Below the pieces are notes generated by a model. The model was not told the origin of the DNA and made no database searches. It worked only from the letters and a program-made list of their open reading frames with translations. A stretch of 64,000 nucleotides of DNA from an uncultured Campylobacter sp. (GTDB lineage Bacteria; Campylobacterota; Campylobacteria; Campylobacterales; Campylobacteraceae): positions 1 to 64,000 of the forward strand of contig NZ_CAUQKJ010000006.1 in assembly GCF_963518785.1 (NCBI RefSeq), in the 5' to 3' direction. The first letter of the stretch is position 1; every line of letters begins with the position of its first letter. Below are positions 18,919 to 27,647 of this stretch, piece by piece. The translations under genes and the position numbers were made by a program.

Positions 18919-19814
18919 AGCGCGAACTCCTTGTGCGATTTTACGGCAAAGCTTAGCTGCTCGTCCCAGACGATATGGCCTTTGCGGTGCGACCAGCAGC
19001 CTACGTTTACGGCGACGGCGATGACGCTTGGGTGGCGGGCGCAGTTTTCGATATGCACGCCCATCACGGAGCTTGCGCCGCTCATGCCTTGCGGGCCTAG
19101 GCCTATTTTATTGATGCCATCTTCGAGCAGTTTTTCGGTTAGCGCGGCTCGGTCGTTTGGATTGCGCGAGCCTAGCGGTCTCATCAGCGCTTTTTTAGAT
19201 AGTAGCGACGCCACGTCGATCGAGGTGCCGATGCCCACGCCCACTAGCAGCGGCGGACAGGCGTTTATGCCGTAGCTGGTCATGATGTCCATGACGAATT
19301 TTACGACGCCTTCGTAGCCCATGCCCGGCATCAGCACGGTCGCCTTGCCGGGCAGGCTACAGCCGCCGCCCGCCATATAGGTGTGTATCTCGCACTCGCT
19401 GCTATCCGGCACGATCTCCCAAAATACGCTAGGCGTGCCTTTGCCGACGTTTTTACCGGTGTTGTACTCATCAAACGTCTCGACGCTGTTATGGCGCAGC
19501 GGAGCCTCGCGCGTCGCTTGCAGTACGGCCTCTCGCAGTAGCTCCTCGAGCTCGCCGATGAGCGGGAAGTTCGCCCCGCAGCGCACGAAAAACTGGATCA
19601 CGCCAGTATCCTGACAGGACGGACGGTCTAGCTCCTTGGCTAGGCGCTGGTTTTCAAACATCGTTTTGTATATCTCCTTTGCCAGCGGCTGCGTCTCGCG
19701 TTCGGCGAGCTCCCGCAGCTTTGCCGTCACATCATCAGGCAGCACCTTGCCCGTGTAGCCGACGAATTTCGCCATGACCTCGGTCATCTTTTGCACGGCT
19801 TTTTCTTTATCCAT
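18915..19814 (-). CDS. ttdA: L(+)-tartrate dehydratase alpha subunit-like (class I fumarase family)
   Basis: 299 residues from the ATG at 19814, chosen because AAAGGAGAAGCG precedes it; a longer frame begins at 19853 without a site. Length fits E. coli TtdA (303). Shared blocks include PDDV..KL, RP.CQDTG (iron-sulfur ligand Cys), APLRHN.VE.FDE.NTGKN, YMAGGGC.LPG, YEGVVKFV, INACPP.LVGVGI.TS and GPQG..G.SSVMGVHIE..ARHPS. The protein holds an oxygen-sensitive [4Fe-4S] cluster and, with TtdB, dehydrates L-tartrate to oxaloacetate; L-malate/fumarate interconversion is the alternative. It follows lar genes in one tight run, linking dehydration to hydroxyacid racemization. Confidence 0.8.
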   Translation of the reverse strand: MDKEKAVQKMTEVMAKFVGYTGKVLPDDVTAKLRELAERETQPLAKEIYKTMFENQRLAKELDRPSCQDTGVIQFFVRCGANFPLIGELEELLREAVLQATREAPLRHNSVETFDEYNTGKNVGKGTPSVFWEIVPDSSECEIHTYMAGGGCSLPGKATVLMPGMGYEGVVKFVMDIMTSYGINACPPLLVGVGIGTSIDVASLLSKKALMRPLGSRNPNDRAALTEKLLEDGINKIGLGPQGMSGASSVMGVHIENCARHPSVIAVAVNVGCWSHRKGHIVWDEQLSFAVKSHKEFAL

Positions 19815-19827
19815 CGCTTCTCCTTTG

Positions 19828-20277
19828 CTAAATTTTACTTTCAAATTTTTCATACGCGCCCGCTAGGACGCAGCCCGCAGCGTAGCAAAGCAGATCGGCA
19901 AAATCAAACGTCCCGCCGATCATTACTTTTAAAATTTTATTTTCTACGCCTAAAATTTGCACGGCGCCAAAATACTGCGCGAGCTCCAAAGCCGCCGCAA
20001 ACGCGAAAATTTTAAGCGGCAAATTTGACGGCGGCACGCTAAAAATAGCCCGAGCCAACGCGTAAAGCAAAACGACGGCCAAAACGTCACCCGCGTAGTG
20101 GCGCACGAAGCCGCCCTTTACGCAGATCGCGATGTAAATTTCAGCCGCTAAAATCAGAACCGTCGCGGCTAAAAACGCTAGCCTCGTCCGCGCGCTTTGT
20201 CTTGTTTGCGCCTTTTGCTCGCGCTGTTTTGCGTCCCTTCGTCCAGCCTCTTGCTCGTTTAAATTTTCCTCTCGCAA
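19828..20277 (-). CDS. DUF2809 family small membrane protein
   Basis: 149 residues. A charged, Gln/Arg/Glu-rich N-terminal tail (about 1-30) is followed by about four transmembrane helices. The pattern FVRHYAGDVLAVVLLY, AAALELAQYF and IGGTFDFADLLCYAAG is typical of DUF2809 proteins, which are of unknown function. It lies between larB (53-base gap) and ttdA (13-base gap) on the same strand, so it is probably co-transcribed; whether it serves the hydroxyacid pathway or is a passenger is unknown. The unusual Gln/Arg tail may be an over-extended start, since an inner ATG is not obvious. Confidence 0.75.
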   Translation of the reverse strand: MREENLNEQEAGRRDAKQREQKAQTRQSARTRLAFLAATVLILAAEIYIAICVKGGFVRHYAGDVLAVVLLYALARAIFSVPPSNLPLKIFAFAAALELAQYFGAVQILGVENKILKVMIGGTFDFADLLCYAAGCVLAGAYEKFESKI

Positions 20278-20329
20278 CGCTTCCCTTTTAAATTTAGCCG
20301 TTAAATTTAACCCGCGCGCAGACGTAAAT

Positions 20330-21076
20330 TTAGAGATGATTTATCAGGCTCGCGTTATACGCGGCGCCAAAGCCGTTGTCGATATTTACGACGCTCACTC
20401 CGTTTGCGCAGCTGTTTAGCATCGCTAGCAGCGCCGCCAGACCGCCAAAGCTCGCTCCATATCCCACGCTGGTGGGCACCGCGATCACCGGCACGCTCAC
20501 GAGACCCGCCAGCACGCTAGCTAGCGCGCCCTCCATGCCCGCCACCGCGATGGCGACCTTTGCGCCGCGTATCTGCTCTAAATTTGCGATCAGCCTATGC
20601 AGCCCGGCCACGCCCGCGTCGCTAAATTTACGCGCGTCGTTGCCTAGAAATCGCGCCGTCTCGTACGCCTCCTCCACTACCGCGCCGTCGGCGGTGCCTG
20701 CAGAGACTATCGCGATGTAGCTTTGCGTGAGCGCAGGCTCTTTAAATTTGACGCTGATGACGCGGCCGCGAGCGTTAAACTTCGCCTGTGGCAGCATCTC
20801 GCGCACCCGCTTAAAAACCCGTTGGTTCGTGCGCGTGATCAGGATATTTTGCCGCCTTGCGCCGATCGCGCCAGCGATGCGTAAAATTTCATCATCTGTC
20901 TTGCCCTCACCGTAGATCACCTCGCCCGCGCCGTTTCGCAGGGCGCGTTGAGTGTCGATCTTGGCGCAGCCCACGTCCTCGTAGGGGTAGTTTTTTAGGT
21001 ATTTTAGCGCCTCTTGCTCGCTCACGCGGCCGCTTTTTACCCCCGCGAAAAGCTCTAAAATTTCATCCTCTCTCAT
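20330..21076 (-). CDS. larB: LarB, pyridinium-3,5-biscarboxylic acid mononucleotide synthase
   Basis: 248 residues from ATG 21076; an upstream ATG at 21085 adds three residues. The C-terminal part is the PurE-like (AIR carboxylase) domain with SAGTADGAVVEEAYETARFLG near residue 130 and PTSVGYGASFGGLAALL near 208. LarB carboxylates and hydrolyses nicotinic acid adenine dinucleotide, the first step of nickel-pincer nucleotide cofactor synthesis in the cytosol. It overlaps larE by 14 bases and completes a larA-larC-larE-larB set, so the organism should make the cofactor itself. Confidence 0.92.
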   Translation of the reverse strand: MREDEILELFAGVKSGRVSEQEALKYLKNYPYEDVGCAKIDTQRALRNGAGEVIYGEGKTDDEILRIAGAIGARRQNILITRTNQRVFKRVREMLPQAKFNARGRVISVKFKEPALTQSYIAIVSAGTADGAVVEEAYETARFLGNDARKFSDAGVAGLHRLIANLEQIRGAKVAIAVAGMEGALASVLAGLVSVPVIAVPTSVGYGASFGGLAALLAMLNSCANGVSVVNIDNGFGAAYNASLINHL

Positions 21077-21845
21077 GCAAAACATCCTCTCTAAGCCCCT
21101 TTAGATCGAGCGTCACCTCCGCTGCGCCAAGCGAGATGAGCTGTCTAACGACGCTTTTAAATTTTGCGTCGTTTAGAAAGCTTTGCATGCTAGAAAAAGG
21201 CATTTGTAGCTTTATATTTTTGCGGTCGCACCGCGCGCGGACGTTTGCGTAGCCGCTTGCGATGAGTAGATTTTCCGCCGCTTCGATCAAATTTAGCTCG
21301 CCCTGATCGATCTCACGCCCATGCGGTAGGCGCGTTAGCAAACATGCATAGCCGGGCTTTTCGGCCGTGGGCAAGCCCAGCTCGCGCGATAGCTCGCGGA
21401 TCTCGGCTTTGGTTAAATTTATCAGCGGCGAGAGCACGCCTAGCTCCTCTTTTGCTTTGAGCCCGGGGCGGTATTCGCCCAGATCGTCTCGGTTCGTACC
21501 GTCTGCGACGCGGCTAAAGCCAAGCTCGCGGGCGCGCTCGATTAGGCGCGAAAAGACCGCCTTTTTGCACAGATAGCAGCGGTTTTCGGGGTTATTTTTG
21601 ATCCCCTCCGCCACGCCGAGCTCTAAAATTTCGTGGCGGATGCCGTAAAATCTAGCAAATTCCACGGCTTCGGCGATCTCGCGCGAGGACATGTAGGGCG
21701 ATCTTATCGTTATGCCGATCGCTCGCGCACCCAGCGCGTCGTGCGCCGCACGTAGCAGTAGCGAGCTGTCCGCTCCGCCGCTAAATGCGACCGCCAGCTC
21801 GCCCAGCCCGCGCAGATCAGCCTTTAGTTTTTCTAGTTTCGTCAT
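21063..21845 (-). CDS. larE: LarE, ATP-dependent sulfur insertase for the nickel-pincer cofactor
   Basis: 260 residues with the PP-loop SGGADSS at 22-28 for ATP adenylation of the substrate. It has a CYLC pair (C90, C93) and a third Cys (C168, in GYACLLTR). This three-Cys arrangement is that of LarE proteins thought to hold a [4Fe-4S] cluster and act catalytically, unlike the Lactobacillus enzyme that sacrifices one Cys. It converts the biscarboxylate nucleotide to the bisthiocarboxylate. The gene overlaps the end of larC by 29 bases and the start of larB by 14. Confidence 0.9.
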   Translation of the reverse strand: MTKLEKLKADLRGLGELAVAFSGGADSSLLLRAAHDALGARAIGITIRSPYMSSREIAEAVEFARFYGIRHEILELGVAEGIKNNPENRCYLCKKAVFSRLIERARELGFSRVADGTNRDDLGEYRPGLKAKEELGVLSPLINLTKAEIRELSRELGLPTAEKPGYACLLTRLPHGREIDQGELNLIEAAENLLIASGYANVRARCDRKNIKLQMPFSSMQSFLNDAKFKSVVRQLISLGAAEVTLDLKGLREDVLHERG

Positions 21846-23052
21846 AGATTTTCAGCGCCTCTTTTCGCACCAACTCTATCGTCGTGCCGTGCGCGAGCGC
21901 CGCGGCCTTGCAGTCCTCAAATTCGGGCTTTGCCTTTTGCGTTTGGCCGCTGCCAGAAATTTTAAGCCCTATCTCGCCGAATTTCGTCTGTACTCGCGCA
22001 AACTCGCGCTTTAGCTCGGTTTTAGCGACCTCTACCTCGCGAACGCCGATCGCAGTGGTGTGCGTAAATATTAGATCCTTTAAATTTTGCGCGTCCTGCT
22101 TGCGGCACAGCGCGTTTAGCTCAAAGCCAATGCGTCCCTTTTTCATAAAAATAGATCTGCTAAACACGTCCAGCGCGCCGTTTTCGCGCAGAATTTCGCA
22201 CGCAAGCGCAAAGCTCTCGGCGTCCATATCGTCGATATTAGTGGAGATTAAAATTTGCTTGCAAGCCTCGCCGTAGTCGGAGCGTGCGTCTAAATTTTGA
22301 TCGTCTAAATCCTCGTCCGCCTCGCAGATCATCGCGCGAAGCATGTTTGCAAAGTCTGCGGCATCTTTATCGCCCGCGCCGTAGCCGATCTTTTCGATCC
22401 TAAAGCTCGCGCCGTCCGTAAACTCGTCCGCGCAGGCCTTTAAAATCGCCGCTCCCGTGGGGGTAGTCATCTCGAAATTTGCGCGTCCGAGGCTTACGGG
22501 CACGCCTTTTAAAATTTCGCAAACGGCGGGTGCCGGCACGCTAAGCGCGCCGTGATCGCAGATCGCTACGCCGCCGCCAAGCTCGATCTTTGAGCTTACG
22601 ACGCGCGAGACACCGAGCTTTTCAAAAAGATACTCGAGGCAGATTGCCGCGCCCGCGACGTCCGCGATGCTATCGATCGCGCCGATCTCGTGAAAATGCA
22701 CCCGCTCTATGTCCGTGCCGTGGACTTTGGCTTCGGCCTGCGCAATCGTGCGAAATATCGCGCCCGCTCTTTGTTTGCAGCTACAGCTTAAATTTGAACT
22801 CTCTAAAATTTGCCTGATACCCGCGTAGCTTCTGGCGTGAGGCTGCGATTTTAGCGGTACGATGCCGATTTTAGTAGCGGCGATGCCGTTTTTTAGCACG
22901 TTTTTGCGCTCTAGCTTAAATTCGCCGGCTAAATTTAACTTCTCTAGCTCGGCGCAAAGATAACTAAAATCCACGCCGAGCTCCACCAGCGCACCTAAAT
23001 TCATATCGCCGCTGATACCAGCGCTAGCGTCGTAATATAAAATTTTAGCCAA
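21817..23052 (-). CDS. larC: LarC, nickel insertase of the nickel-pincer cofactor
   Basis: 411 residues in one uninterrupted frame, covering both LarC1 and LarC2 parts, whereas in Lactobacillus plantarum the two are joined by programmed frameshifting. Visible features: YDASAGISGDMNLGALVELG at residues 5-24, VHFHEIGAIDSIAD near 118, and FEMTTPTGAAIL near 195, followed by the C-terminal domain with a SISSILVEI-opposite segment reading STNIDDM near 272. LarC uses CTP to insert Ni into the bisthiocarboxylate nucleotide. It starts two bases after larA ends. Confidence 0.92.
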   Translation of the reverse strand: MAKILYYDASAGISGDMNLGALVELGVDFSYLCAELEKLNLAGEFKLERKNVLKNGIAATKIGIVPLKSQPHARSYAGIRQILESSNLSCSCKQRAGAIFRTIAQAEAKVHGTDIERVHFHEIGAIDSIADVAGAAICLEYLFEKLGVSRVVSSKIELGGGVAICDHGALSVPAPAVCEILKGVPVSLGRANFEMTTPTGAAILKACADEFTDGASFRIEKIGYGAGDKDAADFANMLRAMICEADEDLDDQNLDARSDYGEACKQILISTNIDDMDAESFALACEILRENGALDVFSRSIFMKKGRIGFELNALCRKQDAQNLKDLIFTHTTAIGVREVEVAKTELKREFARVQTKFGEIGLKISGSGQTQKAKPEFEDCKAAALAHGTTIELVRKEALKIYDETRKTKG

Positions 23053-23054
23053 GC

Positions 23055-24305
23055 CTAGGCCTTAGGCACCGTCATCGAGCCAAACGGCAGGATGATGATC
23101 TTCGCGTCCGCGCCCTTCTGCGCGAGCGCGTCGTCCACGGCCTTTTGGATGTCGTGGTATGGTTTTAGATGCACGGCGCGCATCTGCTCGTCGCTGAGAT
23201 CACTCACCGCCCAAGTCTGCGCCCAGAGCGAGATTTCGGCCATTTTAGCGGCCTTGTGGTAGCCGAGCTTAAAGCCCGCGCTGATCTTTTCGAGCACCTT
23301 TTTAGGCGTATCCGCGGATGCCATCAGATCAAAAAACGGCTTTGGTCCGATGCCGGTGCGGCACTTTGCGACCATGATTAAAATTCCGTTCTGTGCGAGC
23401 GCTAGTTTGCCGTTATCTAGGGCTTTTTGCGCCTGATAGAGATCGACGTCCATCGGATAGGGCGCGACCGAGATCACGATATCTGCCTTGCGCGGGATAT
23501 TTACGCAAAATACCTCGTCGGCCTTTTTTACGCAGTCGTAAAAGCTGTCGTTTAAGTCGCCCGCGCTTGCGTAATACATGCCGTGCTCGCTATCAAGAAC
23601 CGTCTGGATCGAAAAAACGTCGATATGAGCAAGAACTTTCATCGCGTCGATCATATCTTCGTGCACGGGGTTGCCCTCTAGGCGCAGAGCTTGCGCATCG
23701 GCGCTAAGAGCGAGCTTGTGGTTTTGCGTGATGCTCTCGTACGACGCAGTGCCCGGCAAAAAGGCCTTTCTGCCGCCCGTGTAGCCCGCGAAATAGTGTG
23801 GCTCGACCGAGCCTATGACGATCACCTTTTTCGCTTCTGCTACGATTTTGTTTAGATACATCTGCGTGCCATTTTTGGACTCGCCTAAAAATACCATCTC
23901 GTCGTGCTTGGAGTCGTGATCGTGAACTTCGTTTTTGGTTCTAATCTCCGCGTAAATTTCTTTGCCGAAGATCATCTCGTACTCATCAAGCGTGCCCTCT
24001 CTATGGCAGCCCGTGGCAATGATGAAAATTTTATTTTTCTCGCGGATTTTTGGGTAAATTTGCTTTAAAATTTTTGCCGTAGGCGTGGGTCTGGTGCCGT
24101 CGTTTACGATGACGACGATCTTTTCATCGCCCGCGATAAACTCATTAAAGCTTTTTTGATTTATCGGATTTGCTAGAGCCTTTGCGATGAGCGCCGTTTC
24201 GTCAAATTTAGCCACGGGGTTTGGGTTAAAAACGCCGAGCAAGTTTCTCTCGCTTATCTCTAAGCTTAGATGATCATCTTTGCCGTATGCGATAGGGATT
24301 TGCAT
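23055..24305 (-). CDS. larA: LarA-family nickel-dependent 2-hydroxyacid racemase/epimerase
   Basis: 416 residues, cytosolic. Catalytic residues of LarA are kept at the right spacing: NDGTRPTP (residues 68-75), H101 in ATGCHREGT, H170, K180 (GYTGGRK; the Lys that binds the cofactor covalently) and H196. The founding enzyme racemizes lactate, but LarA homologues with other substrates (malate, phenyllactate, 2-hydroxyglutarate, gluconate) are known. Here the operon carries tartrate dehydratase-like genes and a dicarboxylate carrier lies upstream, so a C4 hydroxydiacid (tartrate or malate) is the more likely substrate. Start ATG 24305 has AGGAGGCAGAT. It is first gene of the seven-gene run. Confidence 0.88.
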   Translation of the reverse strand: MQIPIAYGKDDHLSLEISERNLLGVFNPNPVAKFDETALIAKALANPINQKSFNEFIAGDEKIVVIVNDGTRPTPTAKILKQIYPKIREKNKIFIIATGCHREGTLDEYEMIFGKEIYAEIRTKNEVHDHDSKHDEMVFLGESKNGTQMYLNKIVAEAKKVIVIGSVEPHYFAGYTGGRKAFLPGTASYESITQNHKLALSADAQALRLEGNPVHEDMIDAMKVLAHIDVFSIQTVLDSEHGMYYASAGDLNDSFYDCVKKADEVFCVNIPRKADIVISVAPYPMDVDLYQAQKALDNGKLALAQNGILIMVAKCRTGIGPKPFFDLMASADTPKKVLEKISAGFKLGYHKAAKMAEISLWAQTWAVSDLSDEQMRAVHLKPYHDIQKAVDDALAQKGADAKIIILPFGSMTVPKA

Positions 24306-24480
24306 ATCTGCCTCCTATGTGGAATTTGGCAGGATTATAACGTAAATTTTATTTAAAACGATTTAGCCTCGCGCGGGTTATGAACGGAATTTAGAAAGCT
24401 TTAGAATTTAAAAATTTAGAGCATTTAAAATTTCAAAATTTTATAAAATTTTAAAAAGCCGCTGGGGTTTGAAATTTAAA

Positions 24481-24505
24481 GCTCGCGAGTGTTGAACTCG
24501 CGAGC
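24481..24505 (-). terminator. Hairpin after dcuB, likely terminator
   Basis: A perfect 10-bp stem (GCTCGCGAGT / ACTCGCGAGC) with a 5-base loop lies ten bases beyond the dcuB stop on the minus strand, followed by CTTTAAATTTC. The U-tract is weak, so partial read-through towards larA is possible. Confidence 0.65.
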
Positions 24506-24514
24506 ATATAGCTA

Positions 24515-26182
24515 TTATAAATAGCCGTAAATATGAGCGAAGATAAAGCCCATCGCACATGAAGTAAGAACACCTATTAGCCCAGGGAAAATGAAGCTGT
24601 GGTTGATGACGAATTTACCAATGTGCGTAGTGCCCGAGCGGTCGAACTGGATCGCCGCAAGATCACTCGGATAGGTAGGTAGGATATAGTATCCGTAGCA
24701 AGCCGGTGCAAACGCAATAATAAGGCCCGGATCAATACCGATGCTAACCGCTAGCGGTACGAAAGTAGCAACCGCCGCCGCTTGAGAGTTAAGGAATTTA
24801 CTAATTAGCAGCGAAACAATGACATATGTCCACGGATACGCCATAACAACCTTACCTAGCGACGCTTTTAACATTTCGATATGAGCAGTAAACATAGTCT
24901 CCGCCATCCATGAAATTCCATAAATGGCTACGAGCGCGATCATACCGCTATGAAAAATTTCATTTTTAGCGATATTGCCCGCTTTGATACCCGAGACAAT
25001 CATCATAATGGATGCTGCAAGAAGCATGAAAATTTGAATGGTTAAGACCATATTTAAATTTGTGGTCTTCTTCATAGTATCCTTTACGACTATACTTGCG
25101 TTTGCGATGCTTTCGCTCTTATCGCCTGTCGTAATTACTACATTTCCGTCTTGAGAGACGATGCTTTGAGTAAGCTTTTTATCTTTGTCGTAAATTTCAA
25201 CGCTATTAAATTTCGTCGCATCTTTGGCTTTGGACTCTTTGACGTTTGAGACGACCTTGCCACCGTCTACCATGGAGATAACCTGACCATCTTTAATCGT
25301 GATATTTTTGACCGTTTTTTTATCGACGATGATCTCTACAGATTTTCCAGGGACATTTTTAGTCCACGCAGGACGCAAGCTTTTCTCGTAACCTAAAACC
25401 GCAACTAGCGCAATAGTAGCTAAGAAAATCCACATGCAGATCCACTTAATCCTAGGAAGCTTTTGACCTAACAAGGTCGTGCTTTCGCCGTAGATATATT
25501 TTTTCTGCTCTGGATCTTTGATCTTTTCTTGAAATTCCGGATCTTTATCTAGATCTTTACCTCTAAAAATCGACCACGTTCCGATTGCAAGCATACCGAT
25601 GAAAGTAGAAGGGATAGTGAGTTTTAGCAGATCCAAATACGTACTAAAGCCCTCGATATGCACGCCTTGGCCTAGTAAGATCGCGACCATCGAAACGCCG
25701 GCAACCGAAACGGGGCTAGCGATGATAGCAAGTTGCGAGGAGATCGTAGAAGCAGCCATCGGGCGCTCAGGGCGAATCCCATTTTTAATAGCTACGTCAT
25801 AGATGATCGGAAGCAGCGTATAGACGGTGTGTCCCGTTCCGCATAAGATTGTAAGCGTCCACGCAACAGTTGGAGCGATGATACAAACCATCTTCGGATG
25901 CTTACGAAGCAATTTCTCCGCTATTTGAAGCATTACATCAAGCCCTCCCGTAGCCTGTAGTGTTGCACTTGCTACGACAACTGCGAGGATAGTTAAAATA
26001 ACGTCCACTGCCGGCTTACCTGGCTCTAATCTAAATCCAAACACTAAGATCACTAAGCCTATACCGCCTAGAATTCCCAGCGCCATACCGCCTTTTTTAG
26101 CACCATAAAACAAACAGCCCAATACTATAATGAGCTGCAAAAAGAATTGAGTGCTTTCAGACAAACTTGTCAGAAACTCCAT
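24515..26182 (-). CDS. dcuB: DcuB-type C4-dicarboxylate antiporter with a large loop insertion
   Basis: 555 residues against 446 in E. coli DcuB. The flanks match DcuB very well: GGLDVMLQIAEKLLR, GTGHTVYT, RPERPMAAS, FRGKDLDKD, SQAAAVA, ACYGYYILPTYPSDLAAIQFDRSG (two stretches) and FVINHSF. Between LRPAW (about residue 275) and NMVLTIQ (about 378) sits an insertion of roughly 95 residues, rich in Lys, Asp, Ser and Val with beta-strand-like alternation, where E. coli has about ten. DcuB exchanges fumarate, malate, aspartate and succinate during fumarate respiration, and in E. coli it also carries D-tartrate. Here it may feed the lar-ttd genes. Start follows AAGGAGAAACT. Confidence 0.88.
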   Translation of the reverse strand: MEFLTSLSESTQFFLQLIIVLGCLFYGAKKGGMALGILGGIGLVILVFGFRLEPGKPAVDVILTILAVVVASATLQATGGLDVMLQIAEKLLRKHPKMVCIIAPTVAWTLTILCGTGHTVYTLLPIIYDVAIKNGIRPERPMAASTISSQLAIIASPVSVAGVSMVAILLGQGVHIEGFSTYLDLLKLTIPSTFIGMLAIGTWSIFRGKDLDKDPEFQEKIKDPEQKKYIYGESTTLLGQKLPRIKWICMWIFLATIALVAVLGYEKSLRPAWTKNVPGKSVEIIVDKKTVKNITIKDGQVISMVDGGKVVSNVKESKAKDATKFNSVEIYDKDKKLTQSIVSQDGNVVITTGDKSESIANASIVVKDTMKKTTNLNMVLTIQIFMLLAASIMMIVSGIKAGNIAKNEIFHSGMIALVAIYGISWMAETMFTAHIEMLKASLGKVVMAYPWTYVIVSLLISKFLNSQAAAVATFVPLAVSIGIDPGLIIAFAPACYGYYILPTYPSDLAAIQFDRSGTTHIGKFVINHSFIFPGLIGVLTSCAMGFIFAHIYGYL

Positions 26183-26477
26183 AGTTTCTCCTTCAGTAAA
26201 ATTTAAAACAAACTTTGGCGATTATACTAACTTTTTATTTAAACAAAATTAAAGGAGCGTTACGAATTGTAAAAATCTGTCAAAATAAAAATTTACTGAA
26301 ATTATAATTTTAAAGCGGAATTTATATAACGAAATGCGAAATAAAATTTTACTTAGAGCTGTTTTTATATCGTAGAATTTCGCAACTTTTAAGAAATCTT
26401 AGAATTTCATTATAGCTCAAGCTTTAAACCGATTTTTAAGCCTTGGGGGAGTATCATTTCGCAAAGAGTGGATTAAG

Positions 26478-27635
26478 ATGAATTTTATAAAATTTTATAT
26501 TGCCTTTTTGATTTGTTTATCGCAGATGGCGGCAGCTGGCAGCTTTGATCTAAACTCCACGCTGCGTCTGGGCGCATTCGACGCAAGCTCGCACCGACTG
26601 CTTTTATGCGGCAGTGGCGGCGAGCTTAGGATGTTTGATACTGCTAAATGGGATGTGGAGTTCGCGCAAAAATACAGCGATAATGAAATCACGGCTCTAA
26701 ATTTTAAAAACGGCAAAATTTATCTAGCTTGGGGCGGAGTCGAAATCGCGGTACTAAACGACAGATTAAAGTTTTTAGGCGCGCTTAAGACGGGGCGTAG
26801 CGGCACAGCCCAAATAGATGCGATCTATGCCGCAAAAGACACGATTTACGCGGTAGTAGATAAGAATCAACTAATAAGATTAGACGAGGATTCTGATAAC
26901 AGCGCGGATGGCGGTTACACCCCAGGTGAGAATTCCACCGCAAACGGGCAATCTTTAAATAAAAATTCCACCCCTAACAGGCTGCGCGGAATTTCGCTTC
27001 ATTACGGCAGGATCAATGCCGTTAGCCTAGGCGCTAACGGACTTTGCGTCGCAAGCTGGAACGGCGTAGCCTGTTTTAGCGCAGATCTCGTCGCGACTAA
27101 ATTTAGCGGCAGCGATACAGCGCCCAATCGCGCTGCGCAGGGAGAGCTTGGTAGCGTGAAATTTAAAGATGCAGAATTTAATAGCATGAGAATCGTGCAA
27201 GGCTCCGAGCCAAACGAAACGAAAGCTAGCGGCGCAAAGAGCGCGGAATTTCAAAGCTCAGAATTCAAAAGCGCAAAATTTCAAGACGAGGGGCTTAAAA
27301 CTCAAAGCGAAATTTCAGCCGAAGCTGGCGATAAAAATTTAAGCGGCTCTATCACCACTGCGCTTGCAGACTGCGACGGGACGCTATTTGTGGGCGATAT
27401 AGAGGGGAATTTTATAAATTTAAAAAGCGGCGAGCGCAAAAGCGTGGGCTCTTGGATCAAATCCATCGTGTGCGCCCGCAGCACGCAGTTTATCGCTACT
27501 AAAGATAAAATTTACGAAAATCAAAAAGCAGGATTAAAGGAGGTTGTGGATTTAAAAAGCGAATTTTTAGCGATGTACGCAGACGGGGAAGCGATCCTCG
27601 TAGTCAGCAAATCAGGTAAAATTTTAAAATTCTAA
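26478..27635 (+). CDS. Periplasmic beta-propeller protein preceding nosZ (NapL-like)
   Basis: 385 residues with a signal peptide (about 1-20, ending AAAGS). The body shows repeated propeller-blade-like units (for example GGELRMFDTAKWDVEFAQ and GNFINLKSGERKSVGSW). NapL proteins of epsilonproteobacterial nitrate-reductase operons are periplasmic WD40-like proteins of this type; relationship here is by general pattern. Residues about 140-160 and 200-285 are low-complexity (Asn, Ser, Lys, Phe, Glu), coded by AAATTC/AAATTT words, and probably loops. It ends 12 bases before nosZ, so it is first in the nos operon. Its role in N2O respiration is unknown. Confidence 0.65.
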   Translation: MNFIKFYIAFLICLSQMAAAGSFDLNSTLRLGAFDASSHRLLLCGSGGELRMFDTAKWDVEFAQKYSDNEITALNFKNGKIYLAWGGVEIAVLNDRLKFLGALKTGRSGTAQIDAIYAAKDTIYAVVDKNQLIRLDEDSDNSADGGYTPGENSTANGQSLNKNSTPNRLRGISLHYGRINAVSLGANGLCVASWNGVACFSADLVATKFSGSDTAPNRAAQGELGSVKFKDAEFNSMRIVQGSEPNETKASGAKSAEFQSSEFKSAKFQDEGLKTQSEISAEAGDKNLSGSITTALADCDGTLFVGDIEGNFINLKSGERKSVGSWIKSIVCARSTQFIATKDKIYENQKAGLKEVVDLKSEFLAMYADGEAILVVSKSGKILKF

Positions 27636-27647
27636 GAAAGGATTAGT

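Noticed and set aside
18307..19814. Calling the two dehydratase genes plain fumarase
   Set aside because: Lengths (299 and 203) and many sequence blocks match TtdA and TtdB as I remember them better than two-subunit fumarases; fumarase is kept as an alternative in the entries.
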